The notes: generated from the sequence alone by a model not told the origin. Counted from the stretch's first letter, positions 1-9,411 are shown. The stretch is DNA of 64,000 nt from Candidatus Ornithobacterium hominis (GCF_951229915.1 NZ_OX579588.1:1517001-1581000), one strand, 5' to 3'. Numbers and translations: made by a program.

Positions 1-746
1 ACCCAGGGCGAGTACCGCTCGTGAGCCAATTTTTTGATGAAATTTTAGTTACCAAACAAAAACGGGAATTTATAACCCATACTGGTTGGCTGCAAAACAA
101 GAAAGTTAGCGTTTTAAGTACGGGCATCGGTACCGATAATATTGATATAGTCCTCAATGAATTGGATGCCTTGGTGAATATCGATTTAAAAGAAAGAAGT
201 ATAAAAAAAGAAACCAAATCGCTAAAGTTGATACGCTTAGGTACTTCTGGCTCATTAAATCCAGAAATAAAGGTTGGTGATTTTATATTAAGCCAAAGTG
301 GAATCGGTTTTGACGGGATGATGAATTTTTACCCGCAACATCAAGACTCAGCTATAAAAGAAAAAATTTCTAAAGGCTTAGAAAATCCAGTCATTCTGAA
401 TTTAATGTATGCCGCCGATGCAGACAATGCTTTATTACAGCATTTTAAATCTGTGGGGAGAGTCGGGGTAACAGGCTCTCTATCAGGATTCTATGGCCCA
501 CAAGGTCGACAAGTGCGGTTGAAATGCGTTGAGGGTGATTTCTTAGCAGATTTAAATAAAGTTGGCATTGATAATTTTGAAATGGAAACCTCTGCCATTT
601 ATGCTCTTTCAAAACTCTTGGGGCATCAGGCACTCTCTATCAACTGCATCATAGCCAACCGAACGACTGGTAAATTCCTAGAGAACTATCAACCCAAAGT
701 GAAAGAAATGATTCAAAAAAGTCTTTATTTATTGCAAAATTTTTAA
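1..746 (+). CDS. Uridine phosphorylase / nucleoside phosphorylase family protein, 5' end cut by the window
   Basis: Phosphorolytic cleavage of a nucleoside (probably uridine) to base and ribose-1-phosphate in pyrimidine salvage. The reading frame is open from base 3 and reads PGRVPLVSQFFDEI, the phosphate-binding PGRV region found near the N-terminus of this family, so the GTG at base 21 is not the real start and the gene begins left of the window. The late motif DNFEMETSAIYAL (from base 570) is the family ribose/substrate-binding segment with the conserved EMET. It ends 19 bases before the convergent uracil phosphoribosyltransferase, which uses the base this enzyme releases. Purine or other nucleoside specificity cannot be excluded. 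Confidence 0.85.
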   Translation, partial: PGRVPLVSQFFDEILVTKQKREFITHTGWLQNKKVSVLSTGIGTDNIDIVLNELDALVNIDLKERSIKKETKSLKLIRLGTSGSLNPEIKVGDFILSQSGIGFDGMMNFYPQHQDSAIKEKISKGLENPVILNLMYAADADNALLQHFKSVGRVGVTGSLSGFYGPQGRQVRLKCVEGDFLADLNKVGIDNFEMETSAIYALSKLLGHQALSINCIIANRTTGKFLENYQPKVKEMIQKSLYLLQNF

Positions 747-765
747 AGGCTTAGAAAAAAAATCA
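739..765. repeat. Intergenic AAGGCTT element between two convergent genes
   Basis: A copy of the T-rich/AAGGCTT/A-rich element fills the 19-base gap between the uridine phosphorylase and upp. The core is at 746-752 and overlaps the last base of the phosphorylase stop codon. Confidence 0.6.
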
Positions 766-1419
766 TCAATTCTGCAATTTACTACCGTAAGATAAATCTC
801 CAGCGTCTCCCAGCCCAGGAACGATGTAATTCCTATCATTAAGTCGCGGGTCGATGCTGCCACACCACAAGTGAGCATTCGGGAAATGCTTAGAAAACTT
901 TGCAACCCCTTGCTCTGAAGCTATAGCGCAAACAACATGCAACACGCTCGGCTGGCCGTAGGCTAAAATCTCCTCTAGTGCTTTGACCAGCGAAGAGCTA
1001 GTTGCCAGCATCGGGTCTGCCAAAATCAACGGGCGGCCATTGATATCAGGACAAGTTACATAATCTTGCTGAACGCTGATGTCTTCTCCATTCTCTTTGC
1101 GGTAAGCGGCTATAAATCCAGCATCAGCTTTGTCAAAATAATTCATCACTCCGTTGAATAAAGGGACTCCAGCCCTCAAAATTGTCATAACAATGGGTTG
1201 CGTTTCTAGCGCATAAGAATCTTTCTGTGCTAAAGGCGTCTGAATTTGAATCGTTTTATATTCTAATTTTTTGCTGATTTCATAGGCTGCAATTTCACCA
1301 ATTCGTTCTAGATTTCGCCGAAAAGTCATACGATGATTTTGTGAATGAACGTTACTGATTTCATTCATCCACTCTGTTACTAGTGAATTTTGCTCTGAAA
1401 TTAAATGTATATTGCTCAT
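766..1419 (-). CDS. upp: Uracil phosphoribosyltransferase
   Basis: Converts uracil and PRPP to UMP (cytosolic pyrimidine salvage). The 217-residue length fits the family. LRAG (81-84), the PRPP loop around ADPMLAT (134-140) and the uracil-binding PGLGDAGD (201-208) are present. The PRPP loop reads ATSSSL, with serine where the family usually has a glycine directly after AT; I expect the enzyme to be active because all other motifs are intact. It is convergent with the uridine phosphorylase, so the two salvage steps sit side by side but are transcribed separately. Confidence 0.93.
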   Translation of the reverse strand: MSNIHLISEQNSLVTEWMNEISNVHSQNHRMTFRRNLERIGEIAAYEISKKLEYKTIQIQTPLAQKDSYALETQPIVMTILRAGVPLFNGVMNYFDKADAGFIAAYRKENGEDISVQQDYVTCPDINGRPLILADPMLATSSSLVKALEEILAYGQPSVLHVVCAIASEQGVAKFSKHFPNAHLWCGSIDPRLNDRNYIVPGLGDAGDLSYGSKLQN

Positions 1420-1431
1420 GTTTTTTTTGGT

Positions 1432-2418
1432 TTAAAAAATGTACTCATCTATTTTATAATCGATTAACCCCCATTCTTTAGATTTTTTCAAGGCTTGCAA
1501 AGTCGTATCAAACAGAAGGACTCTTTGTTTTTCTACACACATTTCGCTTAGTAATTTTTGTGTTTTTACGGCATTTTTTTTCGATTTATTTCGTAAAAAA
1601 ACAGCAATAATTCTCCCTGGAAAATCCAAAGAAATTTTTTTGTAAATATACGGGTCTCGCTGTGTATTGTCCCCAATTAGAATATAATTTTGGTTCGGAA
1701 AAGCTTCCAGCAGTGATTTTATGCGGTCATATTTGCCTTGATGCCCTGTCTTCCCTGTTTGGAAGAAATCTTTGAGCTTTTTTAAATCATTCAGCAAAAA
1801 AATCCCTTCAGGCAACTGATGTTTTTTGAAAATAGTATTCAAGTAATCATACAAATTCCATTCGCTGCTGCTTACATAGAAAAAAGAATTGCTTTCCTCG
1901 CCAGGAACTTCTGTTTCTGCCAATTTCCTGTACCATTCTACCGTGTGGTCAAAAAGCTTTCGCTCCTCAGGATTTTTACTTATCATTTCATACAACCGAC
2001 GAAAAATGCTTGCACTATAAGACTTTAATACCGTATCATCAATATCAGAAATAATTCCATGAGAAGTTTTATAAGGCTTAAAAAATTTCCCCTCACTGTG
2101 GGTAATTTCATTTCCGTCGTTGTCTATAGCCTTTACTTGACACGAATGCCAACCATGGGGAATCGAATTTGCAGGTTTACATTCAAACATGAAGTAACCG
2201 TTTTCATCACTTTTAGAATCTATAATTTGATTAAAAAAATGAATTTTTAATTTCACTTCTGTCAATGGCTTTACTCGAAATAAAGTCAAAAGAGATTTGA
2301 TATTTGACCCCAACCAAGAATCTTTCACATCAAAATGAATCGGTTCATGCTGAAAGACATGCCCATTGATGATTAATTTTTCTTCACCGCAAAAGCTGTG
2401 ATAAACTTTAATAAACAT
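1432..2418 (-). CDS. App1-like (DUF2183) phosphatase domain protein
   Basis: 328 residues. The DIDDTV motif at 125-130 is a HAD-type DxDxT nucleophile motif as in the App1/DUF2183 phosphatidate phosphatase family, and the later GDNTQRD (around 250) fits the metal-binding acidic motif. The N-terminal ~110 residues look like a beta-sandwich domain. No signal peptide or membrane segment is evident. It is 12 bases downstream of upp on the same strand. Divergently placed is a lipid kinase (2474), so a phosphatase and a kinase of phosphatidic-acid-type lipids may lie back to back; the substrate is inferred from the family only. Confidence 0.75.
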   Translation of the reverse strand: MFIKVYHSFCGEEKLIINGHVFQHEPIHFDVKDSWLGSNIKSLLTLFRVKPLTEVKLKIHFFNQIIDSKSDENGYFMFECKPANSIPHGWHSCQVKAIDNDGNEITHSEGKFFKPYKTSHGIISDIDDTVLKSYSASIFRRLYEMISKNPEERKLFDHTVEWYRKLAETEVPGEESNSFFYVSSSEWNLYDYLNTIFKKHQLPEGIFLLNDLKKLKDFFQTGKTGHQGKYDRIKSLLEAFPNQNYILIGDNTQRDPYIYKKISLDFPGRIIAVFLRNKSKKNAVKTQKLLSEMCVEKQRVLLFDTTLQALKKSKEWGLIDYKIDEYIF

Positions 2419-2473
2419 TTATTTTGATAAATATTGATTACTTAATTACATTTGGAGAAATCTAATTTCTGTT

Positions 2474-3364
2474 ATGGACAGTCGAAAAATTTTATTTGTA
2501 CTGAATCCGGCTTCCGGCCCTAAAGATAAAGATTATAAAGAGGAAATTGAAGCTTATTTCTCACAATTTCCAGAAATTTCTGTCGCTTACCACACGCCCA
2601 ACTGGTCTGCCAACGCTTCAATAGAACTCCAAAAAGAAATCAAGCAAAATCACTACGATACCGTAGTAGCTTCTGGCGGAGATGGTACGGTGCGTTTCGT
2701 TGCAGAAATTTTGTATGGCAGCTCTACACACATGGGTATTTTGCCTACGGGTTCAGCAAATGGCTTGGCTAAAAATTTAGAATTAGATAAAGGTATTTTC
2801 CACGCTTTGGAGACGATAAAGGAAAACCAAACACACCGTGTTTCTTCTTTGACAGTCAATGGCGCTTTCTGCATACATTTGGCAGATATTGGCTTGAATG
2901 CCTCAATTGTGCGGCGATTTGAGAAACAAAAACGCCGTGGTTTCTTAGGTTACTTAAAAGCTTTCGTGAGTGTATCATTCAATCAAACAGCCTCTAAAGC
3001 AGTAGTTTACATAGATAATGAAGAGTACCAAATGAAATTTTATATGTTGGTATTTTGCAACGCGACGGGCTATGGCACTGGTCTTGCTATCAACCCCAAC
3101 GGGAAATTGGATGACAATCAATTTGAATTGGTGCAAGTCGAGAAATTTTCTCTGATGGAAGCCCTGCGTCTATACCTCGGTAAAGATAAGCCCAGCCCCG
3201 AAATCGTCCGCATTGTGCCTTGCCGTAATCTGATGGTAAAAACGAAAAAACCTGTGCACCTACAAGTGGATGGCGAATACCAAGGTAAAACAAAAACTAT
3301 CAAGGTTTTATTCAATGATAAATTCATCAAAATGATTGTTCCTAAATCTTTTATTCAAAATTAA
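2474..3364 (+). CDS. YegS/BmrU-type lipid (diacylglycerol) kinase
   Basis: 296 residues of the diacylglycerol kinase catalytic family, which phosphorylates a lipid at the inner membrane face with ATP. Visible motifs are NPASG (11-15), the ATP-binding GGDGT (68-72) and PTGSANGLAKNL (from 91), followed by the C-terminal beta-sandwich with VDGE. No transmembrane segment, as expected for this soluble family. The stop codon is followed after one base by the epimerase ATG at 3366, so the two genes are very likely co-transcribed. Exact lipid substrate unknown. Confidence 0.85.
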   Translation: MDSRKILFVLNPASGPKDKDYKEEIEAYFSQFPEISVAYHTPNWSANASIELQKEIKQNHYDTVVASGGDGTVRFVAEILYGSSTHMGILPTGSANGLAKNLELDKGIFHALETIKENQTHRVSSLTVNGAFCIHLADIGLNASIVRRFEKQKRRGFLGYLKAFVSVSFNQTASKAVVYIDNEEYQMKFYMLVFCNATGYGTGLAINPNGKLDDNQFELVQVEKFSLMEALRLYLGKDKPSPEIVRIVPCRNLMVKTKKPVHLQVDGEYQGKTKTIKVLFNDKFIKMIVPKSFIQN

Positions 3365-3365
3365 A

Positions 3366-4400
3366 ATGAAAATTTATTTAGTCACTGGCGGAGCTGGATT
3401 TATTGGCTCACATTTGGTCGAGAATTTAATTCAAAAACATCAAGTTATTGTGGTAGATAATTTTGATGATTTTTATGATTATTCCATTAAATTAAAAAAT
3501 TTACAGGCCGCAACGGGAGTTTCAGCTGAAATCAAAGGAGATAAATGGAAGGATATTGAATGCTTTGCTCAGAAAGATATTCCAAACTTTAAACTCTACA
3601 CGGCCAATATCGTTGACAGAGATTCTATTTTTAAAATTTTTGAAAATCATCACATAGATGCGGTAATTCATTTAGCCGCTTTAGCTGGCGTTCGTCCATC
3701 AATTCAGCAGCCTTTACGCTACGAAGAAGTTAATGTAAAGGGAAGTCTAAATATTTTTGAAGCCTTAAAAAATTTTAAGGTTAAAAAATTATTATTTGCT
3801 TCTTCCTCCTCAGTTTATGGCAATAATGCTAAAACTCCCTTTGCAGAAAGCGACCCAGTAGATTTTTCTATTTCGCCCTATGCTGCGACCAAGAAGTCAG
3901 GAGAAATTCTAGCCCATGTTTATCATCATTTACATGAAATAGACATGCTATTATTGCGCTTTTTCACCGTCTACGGACCCCGCCAACGCCCAGATTTAGC
4001 AATTCATAAATTTACTAATTTGATTGAAAATGGCGAGCAAATTCCATTCTATGGTGATGGTTCTACGGCTAGAGATTACACGTATATTGATGACATTATT
4101 CAAGGAATTTTAAAAGCTTTGGATTATATAGAGAAAAACGAAAACGTGTACGAAACGCTGAATTTAGGTGAAAACCAAGTGGTGAAATTAAGCGAAATGC
4201 TAGCTAGCATTGAAGCAACTTTGGGCAAAAAAGCGCTGCTGAATCATCTGCCAATGCAACCTGGTGATGTGAATTTAACCAATGCTGACATCAGAAAAGC
4301 TAAAAAACTAATCGGCTATGCTCCAACTACAGATTTCTCTACTGGAATTCAAAAATTTGTAGATTGGTACAGAAAAAACAATATTTTTTTTAAGCCTTAA
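3366..4400 (+). CDS. NAD-dependent epimerase, probable UDP-glucuronate 4-epimerase
   Basis: Short-chain dehydrogenase/reductase of the nucleotide-sugar epimerase type, supplying UDP-sugars for surface polysaccharide. The Rossmann motif TGGAGFIGSH is at the N-terminus, SSSSVYG carries the catalytic serine region and YAATKK the catalytic YxxxK. The ATG at 3366 is chosen over the ATG at 3336 because the latter lies inside the preceding lipid kinase gene and adds ten residues before the Rossmann strand. The stop codon lies inside an AAGCCTT element that forms the first arm of a terminator-like hairpin. Substrate is inferred from resemblance to the GAE-type epimerases. Confidence 0.85.
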   Translation: MKIYLVTGGAGFIGSHLVENLIQKHQVIVVDNFDDFYDYSIKLKNLQAATGVSAEIKGDKWKDIECFAQKDIPNFKLYTANIVDRDSIFKIFENHHIDAVIHLAALAGVRPSIQQPLRYEEVNVKGSLNIFEALKNFKVKKLLFASSSSVYGNNAKTPFAESDPVDFSISPYAATKKSGEILAHVYHHLHEIDMLLLRFFTVYGPRQRPDLAIHKFTNLIENGEQIPFYGDGSTARDYTYIDDIIQGILKALDYIEKNENVYETLNLGENQVVKLSEMLASIEATLGKKALLNHLPMQPGDVNLTNADIRKAKKLIGYAPTTDFSTGIQKFVDWYRKNNIFFKP

Positions 4401-4450
4401 AAAATAAAGTTCTGTTTTTCTTAAAATTTTTTAAGGCTTAAAATTTTTTT
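4389..4450 (+). terminator. Terminator-like hairpin built from two inverted AAGSCTT elements
   Basis: Arms 4389-4404 and 4427-4442 are perfectly complementary over 16 bases with a 22-base loop, and a T run starts at 4444. Each arm is one copy of the dispersed element, in opposite orientation. It lies between convergent genes and would end the epimerase transcript. Confidence 0.7.
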
Positions 4451-4454
4451 TCTT

Positions 4455-6047
4455 TTAAAACTCACTGACGGTGTGTAATTTCACGCTTGGGTACTTTTGC
4501 TCTGTCATTTGAATCGTGAATGCTGAATCAGCCAAAAAGACTAGCTGATTGTATTTATCTCGGGCTAGGTATTTTTGTTTCACACGCAAGAACTCTTTAA
4601 ACTCTTCTGAATTCTCATCTTGTGGCTCTACCCAACATGCTTTGTGTATATTGATATTTTCGTAGCTCACTTTGGCATTATACTCGTGCTCTAGCCGATA
4701 TTCTATAACTTCAAACTGCAGTGCCCCAACGGTCCCGATGATTTTTCTGTTGTTGTATTCTAGCGTAAAAAGCTGGGCAACGCCCTCATCCATCAGCTGG
4801 TCTACTCCTTTCTCAAATTGCTTGGCTTTCATCGGGTCAGCATTATTCACGTAGCGGAAATGCTCAGGAGAGAAACTTGGTATTCCCTTGAATTGCAATT
4901 CCTCACCTTGCGTTAGCGTATCCCCAATGCGGAAGTTGCCCGTGTCATGCAAACCTACAATATCGCCTGGGAAGCTCTCATCTATAATTTCTTTTTTATC
5001 GGCAAAAAAAGCATTTGGGCTACTAAATTTCAGGTTTTTACCGTTGCGGACGTGCAAATATGGTGTGTTTCTTTCAAATTTTCCCGAAACCACTTTCACA
5101 AAGGCTAATCGGTCTCGGTGTTTGGGGTCCATATTTGCATGAATTTTAAAGACAAAACCTGTGAAGTTCTCTTCAGTCGGTTCCACGATTCGCACATCAC
5201 TCTCTTTGGGCAGCGGATTTGGTGCTATATCTATAAAGGCATTGAGCAACTCACGCACCCCAAAATTATTGAGTGCTGAGCCAAAAAATACGGGTTGCAG
5301 CTGCCCTTTGAGGTATTCTTCTTTGCTGAAATTAGGGTAAACTCCTGTAACTAAGTCAACTTCTTCGCGTAAAGTTTCTGCTGCCTCATCGCCTAAGATT
5401 TGATTCAGTTCTGGGGTAGCAAGATCTTCAAACTCAATCCCTTCACTTATTTTTTGCTTGTTTTGGGAAGAAAAAAGTTGAATGTTTTTTTCCCAGATAT
5501 TATAAATACCTTTGAAGCGATCGCCCATGCCAATGGGCCAAGAAAGCGGCGTAACAGTCAGGTTGAGCTTCTGCTCTACTTCATCAAGCAAATCAAAGGC
5601 ATCTTTCCCTTCACGGTCTAATTTATTGATGAAAACAAGCATGGGAATGTTACGCATTCGGCAAACTTCTACCAATTTTTCCGTCTGTTCTTCAACTCCT
5701 TTGGCTACATCAATCACAACAATCACGCTATCTACCGCCGTCAAAGTTCGGTAAGTATCCTCAGCAAAATCTTTGTGCCCAGGTGTGTCTAAAATATTGA
5801 TTTTCTTACCTTTATATTCAAATGCTAAAACAGAAGTCGCTACCGAAATCCCACGCTGTCGCTCGATTTCCATAAAATCAGAAGTTGCTGATTTTTTGAT
5901 TTTGTTGGATTTCACTGCTCCAGCTTCTTGTATTGCTCCACCAAAAAGCAGAAGTTTCTCGGTAAGTGTAGTCTTGCCAGCATCAGGGTGAGAGACTATC
6001 CCGAAGGTTTTTCTTTTCTGAATTTCTTTTTGTAATAATTTAGACAT
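4455..6047 (-). CDS. prfC: Peptide chain release factor 3 (RF3)
   Basis: GTPase that recycles RF1/RF2 from the ribosome after peptide release. 530 residues, full length for RF3. G motifs are SHPDAGKTTL (19-28), DTPGH (87-91) and NKLD (141-144). The RF3 C-terminal region is intact. It is distinguished from EF-G (fusA, in this window) by length and by the short domain II-III arrangement. It stands alone, convergent with the epimerase. Confidence 0.95.
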   Translation of the reverse strand: MSKLLQKEIQKRKTFGIVSHPDAGKTTLTEKLLLFGGAIQEAGAVKSNKIKKSATSDFMEIERQRGISVATSVLAFEYKGKKINILDTPGHKDFAEDTYRTLTAVDSVIVVIDVAKGVEEQTEKLVEVCRMRNIPMLVFINKLDREGKDAFDLLDEVEQKLNLTVTPLSWPIGMGDRFKGIYNIWEKNIQLFSSQNKQKISEGIEFEDLATPELNQILGDEAAETLREEVDLVTGVYPNFSKEEYLKGQLQPVFFGSALNNFGVRELLNAFIDIAPNPLPKESDVRIVEPTEENFTGFVFKIHANMDPKHRDRLAFVKVVSGKFERNTPYLHVRNGKNLKFSSPNAFFADKKEIIDESFPGDIVGLHDTGNFRIGDTLTQGEELQFKGIPSFSPEHFRYVNNADPMKAKQFEKGVDQLMDEGVAQLFTLEYNNRKIIGTVGALQFEVIEYRLEHEYNAKVSYENINIHKACWVEPQDENSEEFKEFLRVKQKYLARDKYNQLVFLADSAFTIQMTEQKYPSVKLHTVSEF

Positions 6048-6216
6048 ACCTCAAATTCAAGGATGGCAAAGATAAGTTTTTTTGAACAAGTAATGGGTGA
6101 ATGACGAGCCCAATTCTTTGTTAACTTTATGATGAATTAAAAAAAATATTTAAGAAAATTTATTTTAAATTTTTTAAGCCTTAGAAAATATGTGTTTTAT
6201 CTTTGTAGCGTAAGAT
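6048..6216. promoter_or_regulatory. Divergent promoter region of prfC and the sugar transferase
   Basis: On the plus strand TATCTTTG at 6198-6205 matches the Bacteroidota -7 box TAnnTTTG and would start transcription only a few bases before the ATG at 6217. On the minus strand CAAAGATA (6067-6074) is the same box facing prfC. Good -33 boxes are not seen for either. An AAGCCTT element core lies at 6176-6182. Confidence 0.5.
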
Positions 6217-6789
6217 ATGCTGATAAAACAAATTTTTGATTACACATTGGCTTCCATCCTGTTGATCGTCTTTGCTTTCCCGATGCTCCTGATGTGGGTG
6301 ATTGCAAGCTGGGACACGGGGAAAAATGGCTTCTTTATTCACACTCGAATCGGGAAAAACGCTAAGCCTTTTAAAATGTTTAAAATAAGGACTTTAAAAG
6401 GAGATTACACGGATTCTATCACTACCGAAAAAACACATCAACTGACGAAATCAGGTCGTTTCTTTATGCGCTATAAATTGGATGAATTGCCCCAGCTTCT
6501 AAACATTTTGAACGGAACGATGAGTTTTGTAGGCCCCAGACCTGATGTTGCTGGTTATGCTGATGAATTGGAAGGCGAAGACAGAATTATCCTTTCTGTG
6601 AGGCCTGGCATCACAGGCCCTGCACAACTGAAGTATAGAAATGAGCGTGAAATTCTCAATAAGCAAAGCGATCCTAAAAAATTCAATGATGAAGTTTTGT
6701 GGCGTGATAAAGTGGAAATCAATAAGGCTTATGTGAGAAATCAAAATTTCATGAAAGATTTAAAAATTCTTTGGGATACGGTTTTTTAA
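6217..6789 (+). CDS. Bacterial sugar transferase (undecaprenyl-phosphate sugar-phosphate transferase type)
   Basis: 190 residues. One N-terminal membrane segment (residues 8-28) is followed by the catalytic domain: RIGKNAKPFKMFKIRT near 47, the DELPQLLNIL helix and the SFVGPRPD motif near 105. This is the short form of the family, which starts glycan assembly by moving a sugar-phosphate to undecaprenyl phosphate; longer members have extra membrane helices. It stands alone here without glycosyltransferases, but a nucleotide-sugar epimerase is 2 kb away. Donor sugar unknown. Confidence 0.85.
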   Translation: MLIKQIFDYTLASILLIVFAFPMLLMWVIASWDTGKNGFFIHTRIGKNAKPFKMFKIRTLKGDYTDSITTEKTHQLTKSGRFFMRYKLDELPQLLNILNGTMSFVGPRPDVAGYADELEGEDRIILSVRPGITGPAQLKYRNEREILNKQSDPKKFNDEVLWRDKVEINKAYVRNQNFMKDLKILWDTVF

Positions 6790-6799
6790 TTTTTTGTTT

Positions 6800-6824
6800 A
6801 AATTTTCTCAAGCCTTAAAAAATT
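6800..6824. repeat. AAGCCTT element between the sugar transferase and dnaB
   Basis: Core at 6810-6816, flanked by T-rich left and A/T-rich right sides. It occupies the 35-base convergent gap and has no other visible terminator beside it. Confidence 0.6.
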
Positions 6825-8369
6825 TTAAAAAGGAACTTCGTTATCATCATCATTAGAGAAATCATCTATCCCAAAGGAATCTAACGGATTAATGTTTGGT
6901 AATTCAAAATCATCATTATTCATACTGCTCTGTAATTCCATGGGGCCACTGCTAAAGCTGGTAGACTCCGATAAATCCATAAATTTTGCTTGCTCTGCGA
7001 TGAATCGTAAACGGATGTTTTCTAAAGCTCCATTTCTGTGTTTTGCGATAATCAATTCCGCTTGACCTTCCGTTGGGCTCTGTTCTTCATCGTCCCAAGT
7101 TGGGATTTTGTAATACTCAGGCCTGTAAATAAACGAAACGATATCTGCGTCTTGCTCTATCGCTCCAGATTCCCTCAAATCAGATAATAAAGGGCGTTTG
7201 CTTCCTCCTCGCGTTTCTACTGCTCGAGATAACTGAGAAAGTGCAATCACTGGAACTTCCAATTCTTTAGCAATTGCTTTCAAACTTCGAGAAATTGTCG
7301 AAATCTCCTGCTCTCGATTTCCACTAGATTTATCTTTGGTTGTCATCAACTGGAGGTAATCAATAATTATCATTTTCACGCCGTGTTGCGAAACCAATCT
7401 TCGGCATTTTGCTCGTAAATCAAAAACATTCAGCGCTGGTGTATCATCAATGAAAAGCGGTGCGTTTTCTAAATTTTTTACCTTGGTATAGAGTTGCTTC
7501 CACTCGGCATCCGTTAAATTTCCTTTTTTTATTTTTTCGTTATCAATACCTGTTTCGCCAACAATAAGCCTCGTAATCAACTGAATACTTGACATTTCCA
7601 ATGAAAACACTGCCACTGGTATTTTATAATCAACGGTAATATTTTTTGCCATCGAAAGTACAAATGCCGTTTTACCCATACCTGGACGAGCTGCTAAAAT
7701 CACCAAATCTGATGGATGAAAACCACTCGTAATTTTATCAACATCTCTAAACCCAGAAGGCACACCACTTAGGCCCTCTTTCTCAGACATGGCTTTAATC
7801 TGCTCAATTGCTTGGTATACCAAAGATTTTGAATCTTTGTACTCTGACTTTAAACTTCCATCGGTAATTTTAAAGATTTCTGATTCTGATTCATCCAAAA
7901 GTTCAAAAATATCTGTCGTTTCATCATAAGCTTTATCAATGATGCTTGATGAAATTTCAATCAATTTCCGTAGTACATATTTTTCTTGAATCACCCGTGC
8001 GTGAAACTCAATATGGGCAGAGGACGCTACCTTTTGGGTCAAGCCAACCAAATAGTAATTTCCTCCTATGCTATCATAATCTCCGTTTTTTCTCAACTGA
8101 TTAGAAACCGTCAAAAGGTCAATCGGTTCAGATTCATTGAATAAAGTCGCTATCGCTTTAAATATTTTCTGATGCTGAGGACGGTAGAAAAAATCTTCTT
8201 GTAAGATTTCGATGGTTTCATTCAAACCTTTTTTGTCAATCATCATAGCACCCAAAACTGCTTCTTCTAAATCAATGGCTTGCGGTGGCATTTTGCCTCG
8301 CTCTGCTGAAGATGAAGTTTTTTTGGGAATGGAAAAAGATGCCTGAGTTTTACTTTGTGTTTCGTTCAT
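6825..8369 (-). CDS. dnaB: Replicative DNA helicase DnaB
   Basis: Hexameric helicase at the replication fork. 514 residues with a DnaB N-terminal domain (about 30-130), a linker helix, and a RecA-like domain with Walker A ARPGMGKT (227-234) and the Walker B strand IIIDYLQLM (around 333). No intein interrupts the RecA domain, which is a common insertion site in this gene. The C-terminus ends in an acidic tail, as in other flavobacterial DnaB proteins. A -7-like box (CAAAATTA at 8377-8384, minus strand) lies just upstream and follows directly on the accA terminator, so dnaB is probably its own unit. Confidence 0.96.
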   Translation of the reverse strand: MNETQSKTQASFSIPKKTSSSAERGKMPPQAIDLEEAVLGAMMIDKKGLNETIEILQEDFFYRPQHQKIFKAIATLFNESEPIDLLTVSNQLRKNGDYDSIGGNYYLVGLTQKVASSAHIEFHARVIQEKYVLRKLIEISSSIIDKAYDETTDIFELLDESESEIFKITDGSLKSEYKDSKSLVYQAIEQIKAMSEKEGLSGVPSGFRDVDKITSGFHPSDLVILAARPGMGKTAFVLSMAKNITVDYKIPVAVFSLEMSSIQLITRLIVGETGIDNEKIKKGNLTDAEWKQLYTKVKNLENAPLFIDDTPALNVFDLRAKCRRLVSQHGVKMIIIDYLQLMTTKDKSSGNREQEISTISRSLKAIAKELEVPVIALSQLSRAVETRGGSKRPLLSDLRESGAIEQDADIVSFIYRPEYYKIPTWDDEEQSPTEGQAELIIAKHRNGALENIRLRFIAEQAKFMDLSESTSFSSGPMELQSSMNNDDFELPNINPLDSFGIDDFSNDDDNEVPF

Positions 8370-8383
8370 GGGAGAGCAAAATT

Positions 8384-8413
8384 AAAAAAAAAGTGGATTA
8401 CTAAACCCACTTT
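8384..8413 (-). terminator. Intrinsic terminator downstream of accA
   Basis: Arms 8390-8396 and 8407-8413 (AAAGTGG/CCACTTT) form a 7-bp stem; on the minus strand a run of nine T follows. It lies between the accA stop and the dnaB promoter box. Confidence 0.7.
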
Positions 8414-8457
8414 CTAAACATTCATTTTATCCGCAATAGATTTTTTTTAAATTCTAT

Positions 8458-9411
8458 TTAGCCTTTAAAAATTCCGAAATCAAGAAATTTACTCTGCCTT
8501 TCTTCTGCCAATTTTTCTGGACTTAATTTTTGAAGGTCTAGAAATTCTTTTTTAATGACCTTTTTTACATTATCAAAGGTTTCATAGTAATCATAATGCG
8601 CTCCGCCCAATGGTTCTGGAATTATTCCGTCAATGATTCCTTGTTTTTTCATGTCTTGTGGTGTCAACTTCAGTACTTCTGCAGCTGTTTCTTTATAATC
8701 CCAGCTTCGCCACAGAATAGAGGAACAGCTCTCTGGTGATATGACAGAATACCAAGTGTTTTCTAGCATATAAACTCGATTCCCTATACCGATGCCTAAG
8801 GCTCCTCCAGATGCACCTTCACCAATTACGATACAAATCACGGGAACACTTAGTTTCATCATCTCATAAATGCTCTGAGCGATGGCTTGTCCTTGCCCTC
8901 TTTCCTCTGCCTCTAAGCCTGGATATGCACCTGGTGTATCAATAAAAGTGACTATGGGCTTTCCAAATTTTTCAGCCAATTTCATCAGACGCATTGCTTT
9001 GCGGTAACCCTCGGGGTTTGACATCCCAAAGCGACGATACTGGCGTTGTTTGGTGTTTTTCCCTTTCTGCTGACCGATAAACATAAATGTCTGCTCATCA
9101 ATTTTACCAAAACCTCCCACCATAGCTTTATCATCGGCAAAATTTCGGTCACCATGTAGTTCTATAAAGGTATTTTTGGTCAATCCATAGATGAAATCCA
9201 AGGCATATGGCCGATTGGGGTGACGAGACAACTGCACCCGTTGCCATGGCGTTAATTTACTATAAATCTGCTTTTTTTTAGCTAAAATTTTGTCCTCTAT
9301 TGCTATACATTTCGCTTTGGTATCCACGCCCTTCTGCTCACCTTCTAGTCTGCAAGATTCATAACTCTCATATAGGCTTTTTATCGGCTCCTCAAACGGC
9401 AAATAATCCAT
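8458..9411 (-). CDS. accA: Acetyl-CoA carboxylase carboxyltransferase subunit alpha
   Basis: Transfers the carboxyl group from biotin to acetyl-CoA to make malonyl-CoA for fatty acid synthesis, as a complex with AccD. 317 residues, full length. Crotonase-like core motifs include FIDTPGAYPG and EGASGGALGIGIG. Thirty bases separate it from the upstream YfhO gene on the same strand, so read-through from that gene is possible. accD is not in the window. Confidence 0.96.
   Translation of the reverse strand: MDYLPFEEPIKSLYESYESCRLEGEQKGVDTKAKCIAIEDKILAKKKQIYSKLTPWQRVQLSRHPNRPYALDFIYGLTKNTFIELHGDRNFADDKAMVGGFGKIDEQTFMFIGQQKGKNTKQRQYRRFGMSNPEGYRKAMRLMKLAEKFGKPIVTFIDTPGAYPGLEAEERGQGQAIAQSIYEMMKLSVPVICIVIGEGASGGALGIGIGNRVYMLENTWYSVISPESCSSILWRSWDYKETAAEVLKLTPQDMKKQGIIDGIIPEPLGGAHYDYYETFDNVKKVIKKEFLDLQKLSPEKLAEERQSKFLDFGIFKG

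Noticed and set aside
21..23. GTG at base 21 as the start of the uridine phosphorylase
   Set aside because: The frame is open upstream and encodes the conserved PGRV segment, so the gene runs off the left edge.
6825..8369. Intein in dnaB
   Set aside because: The RecA-like domain is continuous through Walker A and B, and the 514-residue length is normal.
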